64,000 bases of DNA from positions 742,578-806,577 of the forward strand of contig NZ_CP030040.1 in assembly GCF_003260995.1 (NCBI RefSeq), read 5' to 3'. Below the pieces are notes generated by a model. That model made no database searches. It was not told the DNA's origin and worked only from the letters and a program-made list of their open reading frames with translations. Made by a program: the position numbers and the translations under genes. Positions 43,509 to 51,966 of the stretch are shown here, piece by piece. The stretch's first letter is position 1, and each line of letters begins with the position of its first letter. Source of the DNA: Acetobacterium sp. KB-1 (GTDB taxonomy: Bacteria; Bacillota; Clostridia; Eubacteriales; Eubacteriaceae).

Positions 43509-45095
43509 TTAAGCCGTTACTTCATTTGCAAAGAAACGCTTTAAATAAGCGTAGCCTGTTTGTCCCATATATTGATAATCCAGCTCGATAAACGCGTTAC
43601 CGCTAAGGCTGGGATAGGGCATGGGAATAAATTTATATGATATCGTGTTGATTCTATTTTGATAAAGCGGATCCGCAATGACATGGGTAACGGTCATTTG
43701 CGATAATTCCTGATCCGTAATTTTATTTGCCCGGATGGTTATAATCCCAAAATCATTTGGGATCGCTGTCTCAAGCCGATCCAGAATTTCATTTTCGCCC
43801 AGCAGCAGCACCCGGAAAGCCGGGCATGGCTGCGGCTCTTTATTTAAGTAATACGATTCCGGGATCACTGTTTTTAATAACGTACCGACGGCTCTCAGCC
43901 ACTGATTAAAGCCGTCAATGCCGATCGGCATTGCAAAATGATAGGGTATTTCAAACATCTCCGCCATCCATTTTGCCAAACACAGACCGTGTCTGGAAAA
44001 AACAAGATTCAGCTCAGCTTCTGCTGCCGTTTTAAAGGAACCCAGACTCTCATAGCCGAGAAAGTTCACCGCATAACCCAGCGACGTCAGGCAGGTTTCA
44101 ATTTCATCAAAGTGTTGCCTTTTCCCAAACAAAAATGGATTATAGCCAATAATATTGAGCCGTTTTTTTCGGTTTTCAACTTTTTTTAACGTTGCTTTGG
44201 CGATTTTTAACAAGGCCTTTGCTACCCCTTCTTCGGCCGTCTGAAAACCGTTGGTATCTATTGCACAGGTCATTTCAAATAGATCACAGGTCTGTAAAAA
44301 ATGATCATTCATCCCGGTCATAAAGGTAACCGGTGTGCCAATGGATAGAAATAATTTTATATCTTTGGTTTGATGATTCATTTGAAAGCGCTTTGTAATG
44401 GCTTCACCGATCTCATTTGTGCAGCCATTAACCGCCTGCAAGTCATTAAATCGGGAAAAAATAAACGGATTGTGATTCAGTTTATCAATGGAACTAGGAC
44501 AGTTTGCACAGCCGGAGCCCGTCATTAAAAACTGACAAACGGCCTCATCATCGGGGAATAAAGAAAGTACCCCCGTATAATCTGCGGCCAGCGGCGGTAA
44601 TTCACAAACCGCTGCATTTTTTGATAAAACCAGTGGCCGGGTCTTGACAAAGTCCGCAATTTTTGTTGCAATCTTATCCAAACGTTGGGATGGACTGGTT
44701 TTTCGTTTCTCCATGGGACCACGCTTGAAAATCTCGACAGGTATCTGATGGGGATTATCAAGTCCCTCGATCATCGTATCAAAATCGGTTTGGCTGAGCA
44801 AATCGGGACATGAAACATAAAGAATAATACCCTGATAGCAGGCTTTTCGTAACGCCGCTTCAACAACGCCTTTGATTTTTTCCAGATAATCCCCAAAGGT
44901 ATAATCCAATGCACGAATGGGAACGAGTTTGAGCTTGGACAACTGCCCACATTCCAAAGCCCTAAAATATAAAATACGGATACAAGTTGGCGGTCCGACG
45001 GCCACGACTAAGGTTTCCGGTATCGCAAAAATTCGTTTCGCCATTTCCATATCACCTAAATTATAGATCGACGTTTCAATGGTGATGCTACTCAT
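43509..45095 (-). CDS. Fused single-chain nitrogenase-like component 1 (cluster 2)
   Basis: 528 residues; ATG overlaps the NifH-like stop (ATGA). The N-terminal ~130 residues look like a shortened NifD/K front end: VAVGPPTCIRILYFRALECG (C38, C49) and LYVSCPDLLSQTDF (C96). A second, fuller NifD/K-like unit follows from about 155: AAVCELPPLAADYTGVLSLF (C164), FLMTGSGCANCP (C196, C199), NDLQAVNGC (C225) and a Rossmann part KKRLNIIGYNPFLFGK. No separate K gene exists in this cluster. It is probably a dimer accepting electrons from the adjacent NifH-like protein. Domain boundaries are my estimate. Confidence 0.72.
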   Translation of the reverse strand: MSSITIETSIYNLGDMEMAKRIFAIPETLVVAVGPPTCIRILYFRALECGQLSKLKLVPIRALDYTFGDYLEKIKGVVEAALRKACYQGIILYVSCPDLLSQTDFDTMIEGLDNPHQIPVEIFKRGPMEKRKTSPSQRLDKIATKIADFVKTRPLVLSKNAAVCELPPLAADYTGVLSLFPDDEAVCQFLMTGSGCANCPSSIDKLNHNPFIFSRFNDLQAVNGCTNEIGEAITKRFQMNHQTKDIKLFLSIGTPVTFMTGMNDHFLQTCDLFEMTCAIDTNGFQTAEEGVAKALLKIAKATLKKVENRKKRLNIIGYNPFLFGKRQHFDEIETCLTSLGYAVNFLGYESLGSFKTAAEAELNLVFSRHGLCLAKWMAEMFEIPYHFAMPIGIDGFNQWLRAVGTLLKTVIPESYYLNKEPQPCPAFRVLLLGENEILDRLETAIPNDFGIITIRANKITDQELSQMTVTHVIADPLYQNRINTISYKFIPMPYPSLSGNAFIELDYQYMGQTGYAYLKRFFANEVTA

Positions 45096-45934
45096 CTGCT
45101 GATTTCCTGGTTCTTTGCGGAAACAAAATCAAAGAGGGCTTCCATTGCGTCGTCATCAAGGGGACGAGAGTCACTGGCAGGAACTTCGCAAAACAGATCC
45201 TTCCCCAAGGTCTTAATTACCTGTGAAAGGGGGGCCTGGGGATCGGCCTCAATCATGGTATTTCTTTGATACTCGGCCAGCTTGATCGCCTGGTTTTGTT
45301 CAATAGAGGCTATCAGACGGCTTTCGGTCATTTTGATAAAATGATCAACCACATCTTTATCGGTTTGGGACGAGTAGCGATTATGAATAAAGCCGCCAAA
45401 TAGTTTTTTCTTCGGGGTTTCGTAGTGCGCGATACCCTTTAAAATATTATTGGCAGCGTACAACGACATAAATTCTGATGAGGTCACAATATAAACCGCA
45501 TCAACACATTGCTTGCGCATGGGGATGGAAAAACCACCACAGACCACATCACCCAGCACATCATAGACAATCAGATCCCAGTCCATCGCAAAGACTTCCA
45601 GCTTTTCCAGGGTCTCGATCACCGCCGAAATGCCCATCCCGGCACAACCGACCCCCGGTTCCGGGCCGCCAGCTTCAACGCAAGTAACGCCATAAACTCC
45701 TTTATATAAAATATCTGCTTTATTCAGCTGATCTCCTTTTTCCTTGAGTGTTTTCAAGACGGTGGGAATCCGTCGCTTCATCAGAATCCGGGTCGAATCC
45801 GATTTCGGGTCACAGCCGATATGGAGAACCTTTTTCCCAGCTTTTGAAAGCGCTGCCGATACATTGGCGGCAATCGTCGATTTACCAATCCCTCCCTTGC
45901 CATAAAATGCGATCCGTTTTAGTTTTATCTTCAT
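45092..45934 (-). CDS. NifH/BchL-like ATP-dependent iron-protein reductase (cluster 2)
   Basis: 280 residues, ATG after GGAGGAAAA. P-loop [18 protein letters not shown], and cluster-bridging Cys in GVGCAGMG and DVVCGGFSIP are intact. It is clearly paralogous to the cluster 1 protein but has a longer C-terminal tail (DSRPLDDDAMEALFDF). It is the first gene behind the second riboswitch. Confidence 0.9.
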   Translation of the reverse strand: MKIKLKRIAFYGKGGIGKSTIAANVSAALSKAGKKVLHIGCDPKSDSTRILMKRRIPTVLKTLKEKGDQLNKADILYKGVYGVTCVEAGGPEPGVGCAGMGISAVIETLEKLEVFAMDWDLIVYDVLGDVVCGGFSIPMRKQCVDAVYIVTSSEFMSLYAANNILKGIAHYETPKKKLFGGFIHNRYSSQTDKDVVDHFIKMTESRLIASIEQNQAIKLAEYQRNTMIEADPQAPLSQVIKTLGKDLFCEVPASDSRPLDDDAMEALFDFVSAKNQEISR

Positions 45935-45944
45935 TTTTCCTCCA

Positions 45945-45981
45945 ATAAAAAAACTCTTCTGAATTATTAGACAGAAGAGTT
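45945..45981 (-). terminator. Terminator forming the expression platform of riboswitch 2
   Basis: Minus strand AACTCTTCTG and CAGAAGAGTT form a perfect 10-bp stem followed by TTTTTTT, just upstream of the NifH-like start. It is arranged like the one in cluster 1. Confidence 0.9.
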
Positions 45982-46039
45982 TATTATAAAAATAAATCCC
46001 TCACCCAATAATCCGTTAGGCTTGGTTATCACAAAATAT

Positions 46040-46180
46040 AGAAGCATCCTGGCTTAAGATCATCGCCTGCTGTAACAACTTCCCAGAAATTTCTTTCCAG
46101 TGTTGATCAATTTACAGCGGCTCACTTTTACAGTGGCGGTACCGCATCGGACTTTAACCGATTTTCATACTACACTTTGT
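46040..46180 (-). promoter_or_regulatory. Variant cobalamin riboswitch, cluster 2
   Basis: Minus strand carries GAAAATCGGTTAAAGTCC, GCGGTACCGCCACTGT, CACTGGAAAG...CTGGGAAG and TTAAGCCAGGATGC, in the order of a cobalamin aptamer. The B12 box keeps only its first part (AGCCAGGA), and the GTGAAAATCC block reads GGTTAAAGTCC. The altered box may change ligand choice. Confidence 0.8.
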
Positions 46181-46196
46181 TATTCAATTAAGTCGT

Positions 46197-46225
46197 ATTA
46201 TATCACAAGAAAGAGGAGCAAACAA
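46197..46225 (-). promoter_or_regulatory. Promoter of nitrogenase-like operon 2
   Basis: Minus strand TTGTTT, 17 bp, TATAAT, directly before the riboswitch. Confidence 0.75.
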
Positions 46226-46256
46226 TTCAGCGGTTCTTCTAATTTCCAATTGCCAG

Positions 46257-46275
46257 CTATCAATATTTTTGATAG
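46257..46275. promoter_or_regulatory. Inverted repeat in the divergent LysR promoter
   Basis: CTATCAA-N5-TTGATAG lies between a TTGCCA and a TAGTAT box (17 bp apart) that would drive the LysR gene. It is a likely autoregulatory LysR-type site, about 32 bp from the operon 2 promoter -35 box. Confidence 0.5.
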
Positions 46276-46305
46276 TATAGGGCTAAACAAACAAGGAGGA
46301 AACCA

Positions 46306-47247
46306 ATGATTTCACTACAAAATATGAAATATATGATCGAAATTTCAAGGCATCAATCAATTTCGGCGGCGGCTAAGGCCCTCTATATTTCCCAATCCAC
46401 TTTATCCACTGCAATCAAAGAAGTCGAACAGAGTCTCGGAATTCTCCTGTTCAAGCGAAACAGCCGTGGGATTGAATTAACTTATGAAGGACAAGATTAT
46501 CTAAACCATGCCAGAGATATCGTTGAGCAAGCCGACTATCTGGAACGACGTTATCAGCATCAGAAATCGATCCCGATGCGCTTTTCTGTCTCCACCCAGC
46601 GACTGCCCTTTTCGACCATGTCTTTTATCAAAATCGTTGATGAAATCGGCTTGGATCGCTATGATATTGCCATTCGGGAATGTCCAACCCATGAGGTCAT
46701 CCACGACGTGGCCACCCGTCGCAGCGAAATCGGGGTTATGTGCATTAATGATCATTACCTGAATACGATGCAAAAACTTTTAGATACCAGCAATCTCTCC
46801 TTTCATATTCTGGGAAAAATCAAATCCTATGTTTTTATAAGAAAACTACATCCCCTCGCTAAGAAAGAATTGCTAACCCTTGATGACTTAAAACCATACC
46901 CTTTTGTCACCTATGATCAGGGTGATGACAATCTGCTTCATTTTTCTGAAGAAATTTTATTTAATGAAATCCTGGATAAAAACATTCATGTCATTGACCG
47001 TTGCACAAAAATCGCCCTGGTTCGTGGCACTGATTGTTTTAGCATCGGTCCAGATCTGACTAACAGCGATGGCGATAAGATGCACTCAAAACTAAATGAG
47101 ATTCAGACGATCGAGTTTTGCGAAAGTGATCAAATTTTACACGCGGGTTATATTATGCGCAGGGAACATACCTTAAGTGATATTGGAATACGCTATATTA
47201 CGACTTTAAAAGCGAAAATCAATGGACTAGAATGCAATTCTTACTGA
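46306..47247 (+). CDS. LysR-family regulator divergent from nitrogenase-like cluster 2
   Basis: 313 residues, ATG after AAGGAGG. Winged helix: SISAAAKALYISQSTLSTAIKEVEQSLG, with KRNSRGIELTYEG following. The ligand domain (about 90-305) has RFSVSTQRLPFSTMSFIKIV. Divergent placement next to the riboswitch operon suggests a second control layer on cluster 2. Ligand unknown. Confidence 0.88.
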   Translation: MISLQNMKYMIEISRHQSISAAAKALYISQSTLSTAIKEVEQSLGILLFKRNSRGIELTYEGQDYLNHARDIVEQADYLERRYQHQKSIPMRFSVSTQRLPFSTMSFIKIVDEIGLDRYDIAIRECPTHEVIHDVATRRSEIGVMCINDHYLNTMQKLLDTSNLSFHILGKIKSYVFIRKLHPLAKKELLTLDDLKPYPFVTYDQGDDNLLHFSEEILFNEILDKNIHVIDRCTKIALVRGTDCFSIGPDLTNSDGDKMHSKLNEIQTIEFCESDQILHAGYIMRREHTLSDIGIRYITTLKAKINGLECNSY

Positions 47248-47260
47248 TGCAAAATAACTA

Positions 47261-47305
47261 AAAAGATCAAAAGGACAGATACTTGATCCCTTTGATCTTT
47301 TTTTA
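47261..47305. terminator. Bidirectional terminator between lysR and the TIGR04076-like gene
   Basis: AAAGATCAAAAGG pairs with CCCTTTGATCTTT, with A-rich and T-rich flanks on both sides. Confidence 0.85.
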
Positions 47306-47320
47306 TACACTTTGAGTTCT

Positions 47321-47569
47321 TCAGGCTTTTCTAATTCTAAACACCACTTTTTCTCCACAGTCCGGGCATTGGAGCGGGGCATCGGTAATCACACCTTTGC
47401 GAGCCGCATAGACAAAGGGAAACACTGCACTGAGTGCCATCATGCAGAAATTTCCACTCTTGTCCTTATCCAGCTGGGGTCCGTCAAAAATGACTTCATC
47501 CCCCGCCGAATATATCGGGCAACCCGATTCCTCAACTACCAGTTTTATTTTCTGTTCAATTACTTCCAT
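47321..47569 (-). CDS. Small TIGR04076-like cysteine protein
   Basis: 82 residues, ATG. The pattern CPIYSAGDEVIFDGPQL...SGNFCMMALSAVFPFVYAARKGV...CPDC matches the small TIGR04076-type family, which has conserved N-terminal Cys, GD and C-terminal CPD. Function is unknown; the C-terminal CPDC could bind a metal. It is the last gene of the aminotransferase/permease/dehydrogenase operon, 12 nt after the dehydrogenase. Confidence 0.7.
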   Translation of the reverse strand: MEVIEQKIKLVVEESGCPIYSAGDEVIFDGPQLDKDKSGNFCMMALSAVFPFVYAARKGVITDAPLQCPDCGEKVVFRIRKA

Positions 47570-47581
47570 GTTGTCCTTCCT

Positions 47582-48727
47582 CTATAACGCCAGTCGATAC
47601 AGCGCTTCAATCTGTTCCAGGGTTGTACTTCTGGGATTAACCAGAATATTACCACTTTTCATGGCATCTACAGCCATCGCAGGGATCTTATCGACCGTGA
47701 CGCCCACCTCACTTAGGGTTTTGGGAATCCCCAGTGCACAAGTTAAGCTACGGATCTCATCGACCAAAGTCTGAGACGTAAAATCCTCCCATCCTTCACC
47801 GCATTTAATCGCGTCATAAATTTTTTGATAACGTCCGGTATCGGCTAGGGCGTTATATTCCAGCACCGTTGGCAGCAGTATCGCATTGGCAACCCCATGA
47901 GGGACATCAAAATAACCGCCCAGGGGATGGGCCATCGCATGGACATTACCCAGCCGCGCCCAGGCAAAGGCGATCCCGGCAAACATGCTACCATAAAGCA
48001 TATTGGCTGCTGCTTCTGGATTGGTTCGATCTGCCACAAACAAACGGATATTATTACCGATCAATTCCAAGGCTTTTTCAGCCATTGCATCAGAAAAAGG
48101 TGAAGCGGCCTTCGATAGATAAGCCTCAATGGCATGAACCAGAGCATCAATTCCGCAGGCTGCCGCCGTTTTTTCCGGGGTTGTCATAACTAAGGTTGGG
48201 TCCAGTACTGCATAGGCCGGAATCAGTTCATAACTAAAGACCGTCAGCTTATAATTCCGGGAACGGTCCGTGATCACCGCAAAAGCTGTTACCTCAGAAC
48301 CGGTGCCAGCAGTGGTGGGAATGGCAATTAGCGGCACAATCGCACCGGGGACCTTATCAGCCCCTTCATAGGTACCAATTGACCCACCGAACTTCGCCAA
48401 TATCCCCACCGCCTTAGCTACATCCATGGGGGAACCGCCACCCAAAGCAATAATACAGTCTGCCCCACTGTCAACAAACGCCTTGGTGGCCTTATCGACG
48501 GTTTCTACTGAAGGATTGGCCTCCGTTTGGGTAAAACTGTCAAAAGTCAGCCCGGCCCGCTCTAAAATATCCGTAATCTTCTTAACCACCCCCATCTTAT
48601 TCAGATGCGGTCCCGAAATCACCATCGCTTTTTTTAATCCCTGCTTATTTAAAAGCTCCGGTAATTTCTCAATACTATTCACCCCGCAGATTATTTCTTG
48701 CGGTATTTTAAAACTAAAACTATTCAT
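47582..48727 (-). CDS. Iron-containing (group III) alcohol dehydrogenase
   Basis: ATG 48727 (MNSFSFKIP) with AAAGGA upstream is preferred over upstream starts; 381 residues. NAD-binding ALGGGSPMDVAKAVG, PTTAGTGSEVT and Fe2+-ligand region HAMAHPLGGYFDVPHGVANAILLP are intact. It reduces an aldehyde or semialdehyde with NAD(P)H. Operon position after an aminotransferase and permease suggests it reduces the semialdehyde made by that aminotransferase; the exact substrate is unknown. Confidence 0.88.
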   Translation of the reverse strand: MNSFSFKIPQEIICGVNSIEKLPELLNKQGLKKAMVISGPHLNKMGVVKKITDILERAGLTFDSFTQTEANPSVETVDKATKAFVDSGADCIIALGGGSPMDVAKAVGILAKFGGSIGTYEGADKVPGAIVPLIAIPTTAGTGSEVTAFAVITDRSRNYKLTVFSYELIPAYAVLDPTLVMTTPEKTAAACGIDALVHAIEAYLSKAASPFSDAMAEKALELIGNNIRLFVADRTNPEAAANMLYGSMFAGIAFAWARLGNVHAMAHPLGGYFDVPHGVANAILLPTVLEYNALADTGRYQKIYDAIKCGEGWEDFTSQTLVDEIRSLTCALGIPKTLSEVGVTVDKIPAMAVDAMKSGNILVNPRSTTLEQIEALYRLAL

Positions 48728-48756
48728 CTCTTTTCCTTTCATAACTCCCGACAAGA

Positions 48757-50241
48757 CTATTCAGTTACACTGCCAACGCGAGCGGCAAAGGCAGGCTTTT
48801 CATCGACATCGACATACTCTACATCAATATGAGCGCCAAACTCATCACCATATTTGAATTTACAGTAGCCATAGAAGATTACGCCCAATACGGCCCAGCC
48901 ACCAGCCATGATCCATTCTTCTGTTACCAGTGCAGTGGAAGCAAAAGGCAACGGAATCACATATAACAGGGTCATCATACCCGATAAAGCAACTGCCACA
49001 ATTCCCACGAAGGTGCCAAATCGAACCTTGTATGGTCGTTTCATATCCGGTTCTTTTTTTCTTAAAATCAGGAAGGACAAGGATACCATAGCATAGGCCA
49101 GGCAGACCCCGAAACTTCCGGCATCAACAATCCAGACCAGCATTTTTCGTCCAAAGAACGGAGCAATTACCGACAATACGCCAATTAGGCCGATTGCTAA
49201 TACCGGAGTTTTATACTTAGGGTGAAGTTTAGCAAACACTTTTGGAATCATATTGGATTCAGCCATGGAATACATCGCCCGGCTGCCCCCGATTAAAAAG
49301 GAGTTCCAGCTGGTGATAATTCCGGCCATCCCACCAACAATCAGTACCTTGGTCATAATTTCACTGTTAAAAGCCAACCCCATCGCATCAGCCGTTACGA
49401 GGGTTGAATCGGCCATTGCGCTAGCAGGCATCACATAAGCCACAGCCAGAATGATCAGAGCATAAAAAGCGACTGCCATCAGAATCGAAAGAATCATAAT
49501 CCCGCCAATTTTCTTAAATCCGGCATTTATTTCTTCAGCGGCCTGAGGGATTACATCAAAACCAACAAAGAGAAAAGGTGTCATAACTGCTACCGTAAGC
49601 ACACTCCCCAGAGCGGTGGTGCCCAATTCAATACTACCACCAAACATGTTTCCGGCAATATTAGAAGGATCACCATTGATTACTGATCCAGCAATTAAAA
49701 GGAGTCCAGCACCGGCAATTAAAGCGGTAAAAACAGTTTGGAGTTTGGCTGCTGTTTTAGCACCGAGAATATTAATGGCGGTAATAATAATAGCGGTAAT
49801 CACCCCTACGGCCACCCATGAAGCATAAATGTCAAATCCAGCCACAGTATACATATACCCTTGTAAAAAATCAGGACTCAAATATTGGATGACCGTCGGA
49901 AAGGCACAAGCTTCAAAAGCCACAACGCTGACGTACCCCAAAATAATAGCCCAGGTACAGATAAAGGAACCCGTGGGTCCCATGGCCTTATAGCTAAAGA
50001 CATGTTCGCCGCCGCATTGAGGCATCGCAGCTGTAAGTTCTGCATAGGTCAGTCCTACAAAGACGACCATAATCCCCCCGATTAAAAAAGCCAGGGCCGC
50101 TCCCAGAGCGCCAGCGGTTTCTATCCAGATACCGGTATTCACTACCCAGCCCCAGCCAATCATGGCACCAAAGGCCAGCACAAAGATATCTTTGGTACTT
50201 AAAACCTTGTCAAATTTCGACTTGTTTGTTTTTCCACTCAT
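48757..50241 (-). CDS. APC-superfamily amino acid permease
   Basis: 494 residues from ATG 50241 (MSGKTNKSKF). A longer TTG frame would run through a hairpin. About 12 membrane segments; FAFGAMIGWGWVVNTGIW-type TM1, PQCGGEHVFSYKAMGP and FLFVGFDVIPQAAEEI are family blocks. It is a proton- or exchange-driven importer of an amino acid, probably the substrate of the upstream aminotransferase. Confidence 0.87.
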   Translation of the reverse strand: MSGKTNKSKFDKVLSTKDIFVLAFGAMIGWGWVVNTGIWIETAGALGAALAFLIGGIMVVFVGLTYAELTAAMPQCGGEHVFSYKAMGPTGSFICTWAIILGYVSVVAFEACAFPTVIQYLSPDFLQGYMYTVAGFDIYASWVAVGVITAIIITAINILGAKTAAKLQTVFTALIAGAGLLLIAGSVINGDPSNIAGNMFGGSIELGTTALGSVLTVAVMTPFLFVGFDVIPQAAEEINAGFKKIGGIMILSILMAVAFYALIILAVAYVMPASAMADSTLVTADAMGLAFNSEIMTKVLIVGGMAGIITSWNSFLIGGSRAMYSMAESNMIPKVFAKLHPKYKTPVLAIGLIGVLSVIAPFFGRKMLVWIVDAGSFGVCLAYAMVSLSFLILRKKEPDMKRPYKVRFGTFVGIVAVALSGMMTLLYVIPLPFASTALVTEEWIMAGGWAVLGVIFYGYCKFKYGDEFGAHIDVEYVDVDEKPAFAARVGSVTE

Positions 50242-50251
50242 TTTTCTTTTC

Positions 50252-50275
50252 GTATGATCCAATTCTGGATCATAC
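50252..50275 (-). promoter_or_regulatory. 9-bp perfect hairpin just before the permease start
   Basis: GTATGATCC-AGAATT-GGATCATAC ends 11 nt before ATG 50241. It could hide or expose the ribosome site or be a protein-binding palindrome. Confidence 0.45.
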
Positions 50276-50341
50276 ACCCCTTTCAAATTTGATTTGTTAA
50301 GATAATTGCGTGGTTGTCAATAAAAAAATAGGATCTTCACA

Positions 50342-50384
50342 AGCTTTCTGGTGTCGGTCTCATTTAGACCGATACTAGAAAGCT
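50342..50384 (-). promoter_or_regulatory. Long intercistronic stem-loop between aminotransferase and permease genes
   Basis: AGCTTTCT...AGAAAGCT encloses a 3x3 internal loop and a second 8-bp stem (ATCGGTCT with AGACCGAC, minus strand). No T run follows directly; TATTTTTTTATT comes ~14 nt later. It is a weak terminator or mRNA-processing/stabilising element. Confidence 0.5.
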
Positions 50385-50431
50385 GTAAAAACCCCATTGT
50401 TTAAAACTTTATTTAGTTAATTTGATTAAAA

Positions 50432-51649
50432 TTAGTTGACCAATTCCTTGACCGTCGCTTCGATGATGCTGTAAGCCTTGTCACAGTCTTCTTTTGATAC
50501 AATCAGCGGTGGAATCATGCGGATGATGTTTTTTCCAATGGCGGTAATTAGCAGTTTTTTCTCCAGCACGCCATGTTTGATAGCCACGCCCGAAACGCCG
50601 TCTTCAAATTCTACCCCGATTAAAAGACCTTGTCCTCGGACTTCTTTAACCTTTGGCAGTCCCTTTAATTGTTCCATAAAGTAGGACCCCATTTCCCGGG
50701 CATTGCCGGCCAGGTCACGATCGAGTAGTTCGGTGATCTGGGCCAGAGAAGCGGCGGTAGAAACCGGATGTCCACCATAGGTCGTCCCGTGAGAGCCCAT
50801 GGTAAAGGCTTTGGCCACCTCAGCAGTCGCACAGATCGCACCGATTGGCATACCTCCGCCCATGGCTTTTGCCATTGAGACAATGTCAGGCTTAATTCCA
50901 TAATTCATATATGACATAATCGCTCCGGTTCGGCACCAGCCTGTCTGAACCTCATCTAGTAATAAAAGCAAACCTTTTTCATCACAGAGGGCCCGAAGTC
51001 CTTCCATAAACTCCGTTGTTGCCGGATGGACTCCCCCTTCCCCCTGGACCGGTTCAATGAGAATGGCAATGGTATTGTCGTTGACAGCATCTTTAAATGA
51101 CGCTAGATTATTAAATTCAGCATAGCTAAAACCGGGAGTCATATCCCCAAAGCCGATTTGACAAGCGTTGTCCGGCTGCCCGGTGGCACTCATAGCACCG
51201 AAGGTTCGACCATGAAAGGACATCTTGGCGGTAACGATGTTATAGCGCTCTGGGCCATAAGTTTCGACCCCATATTTCCGGGCCATTTTAATCATCGCTT
51301 CATTCGATTCAGCTCCGGAGTTCTGGAAAAAGATCTTATCCATACCAATGCTAGTACAGATTTTTTCGGCCAGCAGCACCTGGGGGATGGTATAAGGATA
51401 GTTGAAGGTGTGAATCACATCAGCCACCTGATCCTGAACCGCTGCAACTACTTTATCATTGCAGTTGCCAGCGCTGTTGACGGCGATACCGGCATAAAAA
51501 TCCAGGTAGGCCTCGCCATTTTCATCATAAATATACATATCTTTTGCTGTTTCGGCGATAAAATCAAACCGTTCATAGGTTTCAATCATATAGGTGTTAA
51601 CTTTTTGCTTTAATTCCTCTTTTGTAAGTCCGGTGTCTTTAAGTTTCAT
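50432..51649 (-). CDS. Class III aminotransferase (acetylornithine/4-aminobutyrate type)
   Basis: 405 residues, ATG. PLP-fold blocks: FFQNSGAESNEAMIKMARKY, SFHGRTFGAMSATGQ, EPVQGEGGVHPA, LLLDEVQTGWCRTG and the Schiff-base Lys in DIVSMAKAMGGGMPIG. It transfers an omega-amino group to an alpha-keto acid. First gene of an operon with an amino acid permease and an Fe-alcohol dehydrogenase, it probably converts an omega-amino acid (beta-alanine, 4-aminobutyrate or similar) to its semialdehyde. Substrate is inferred, not read. Confidence 0.86.
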   Translation of the reverse strand: MKLKDTGLTKEELKQKVNTYMIETYERFDFIAETAKDMYIYDENGEAYLDFYAGIAVNSAGNCNDKVVAAVQDQVADVIHTFNYPYTIPQVLLAEKICTSIGMDKIFFQNSGAESNEAMIKMARKYGVETYGPERYNIVTAKMSFHGRTFGAMSATGQPDNACQIGFGDMTPGFSYAEFNNLASFKDAVNDNTIAILIEPVQGEGGVHPATTEFMEGLRALCDEKGLLLLLDEVQTGWCRTGAIMSYMNYGIKPDIVSMAKAMGGGMPIGAICATAEVAKAFTMGSHGTTYGGHPVSTAASLAQITELLDRDLAGNAREMGSYFMEQLKGLPKVKEVRGQGLLIGVEFEDGVSGVAIKHGVLEKKLLITAIGKNIIRMIPPLIVSKEDCDKAYSIIEATVKELVN

Positions 51650-51700
51650 TCCAATTTTCCTTTCCCTTTTCCATTAACGCTACATAAGTACTTTATTTCT

Positions 51701-51775
51701 GACAAACATCTTCGTTTGTCGGATAAATAAAAAAAAACGCCGGAACATGAACCATCATGTTTCGAACGCCTTCGT
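51701..51775 (-). promoter_or_regulatory. Leader terminator plus second hairpin before the aminotransferase gene
   Basis: Minus strand: a stem containing AACATGA/TCATGTT followed by GCGTTTTTTTTT, within about 50 nt of the promoter. Then GACAAAC-GAAGAT-GTTTGTC (51701-51720). A terminator in a 5' leader suggests attenuation; no known riboswitch aptamer is seen. This and the promoter account for the 51650-51966 gap. Confidence 0.6.
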
Positions 51776-51794
51776 TCTGTCAATTGACAAGTAC

Positions 51795-51823
51795 AATATA
51801 ACATGTGTGCATTATAATGTCAA
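51795..51823 (-). promoter_or_regulatory. Consensus promoter of the aminotransferase operon
   Basis: Minus strand TTGACA, 17 bp, TATATT: a perfect -35 box and near-perfect -10 box. Confidence 0.85.
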
Positions 51824-51966
51824 TACACACAGTGATTTTATTTAAATATTTTTTAAAATCGCTATTTAAAGGGTTATAAGGCATTAAAAGATAATAATTT
51901 GTGCAGTATATTGTACTTTTTTAGTATTGACCCGAAAGTTTTTTGTGATTAAACAGTGAGTTTATT

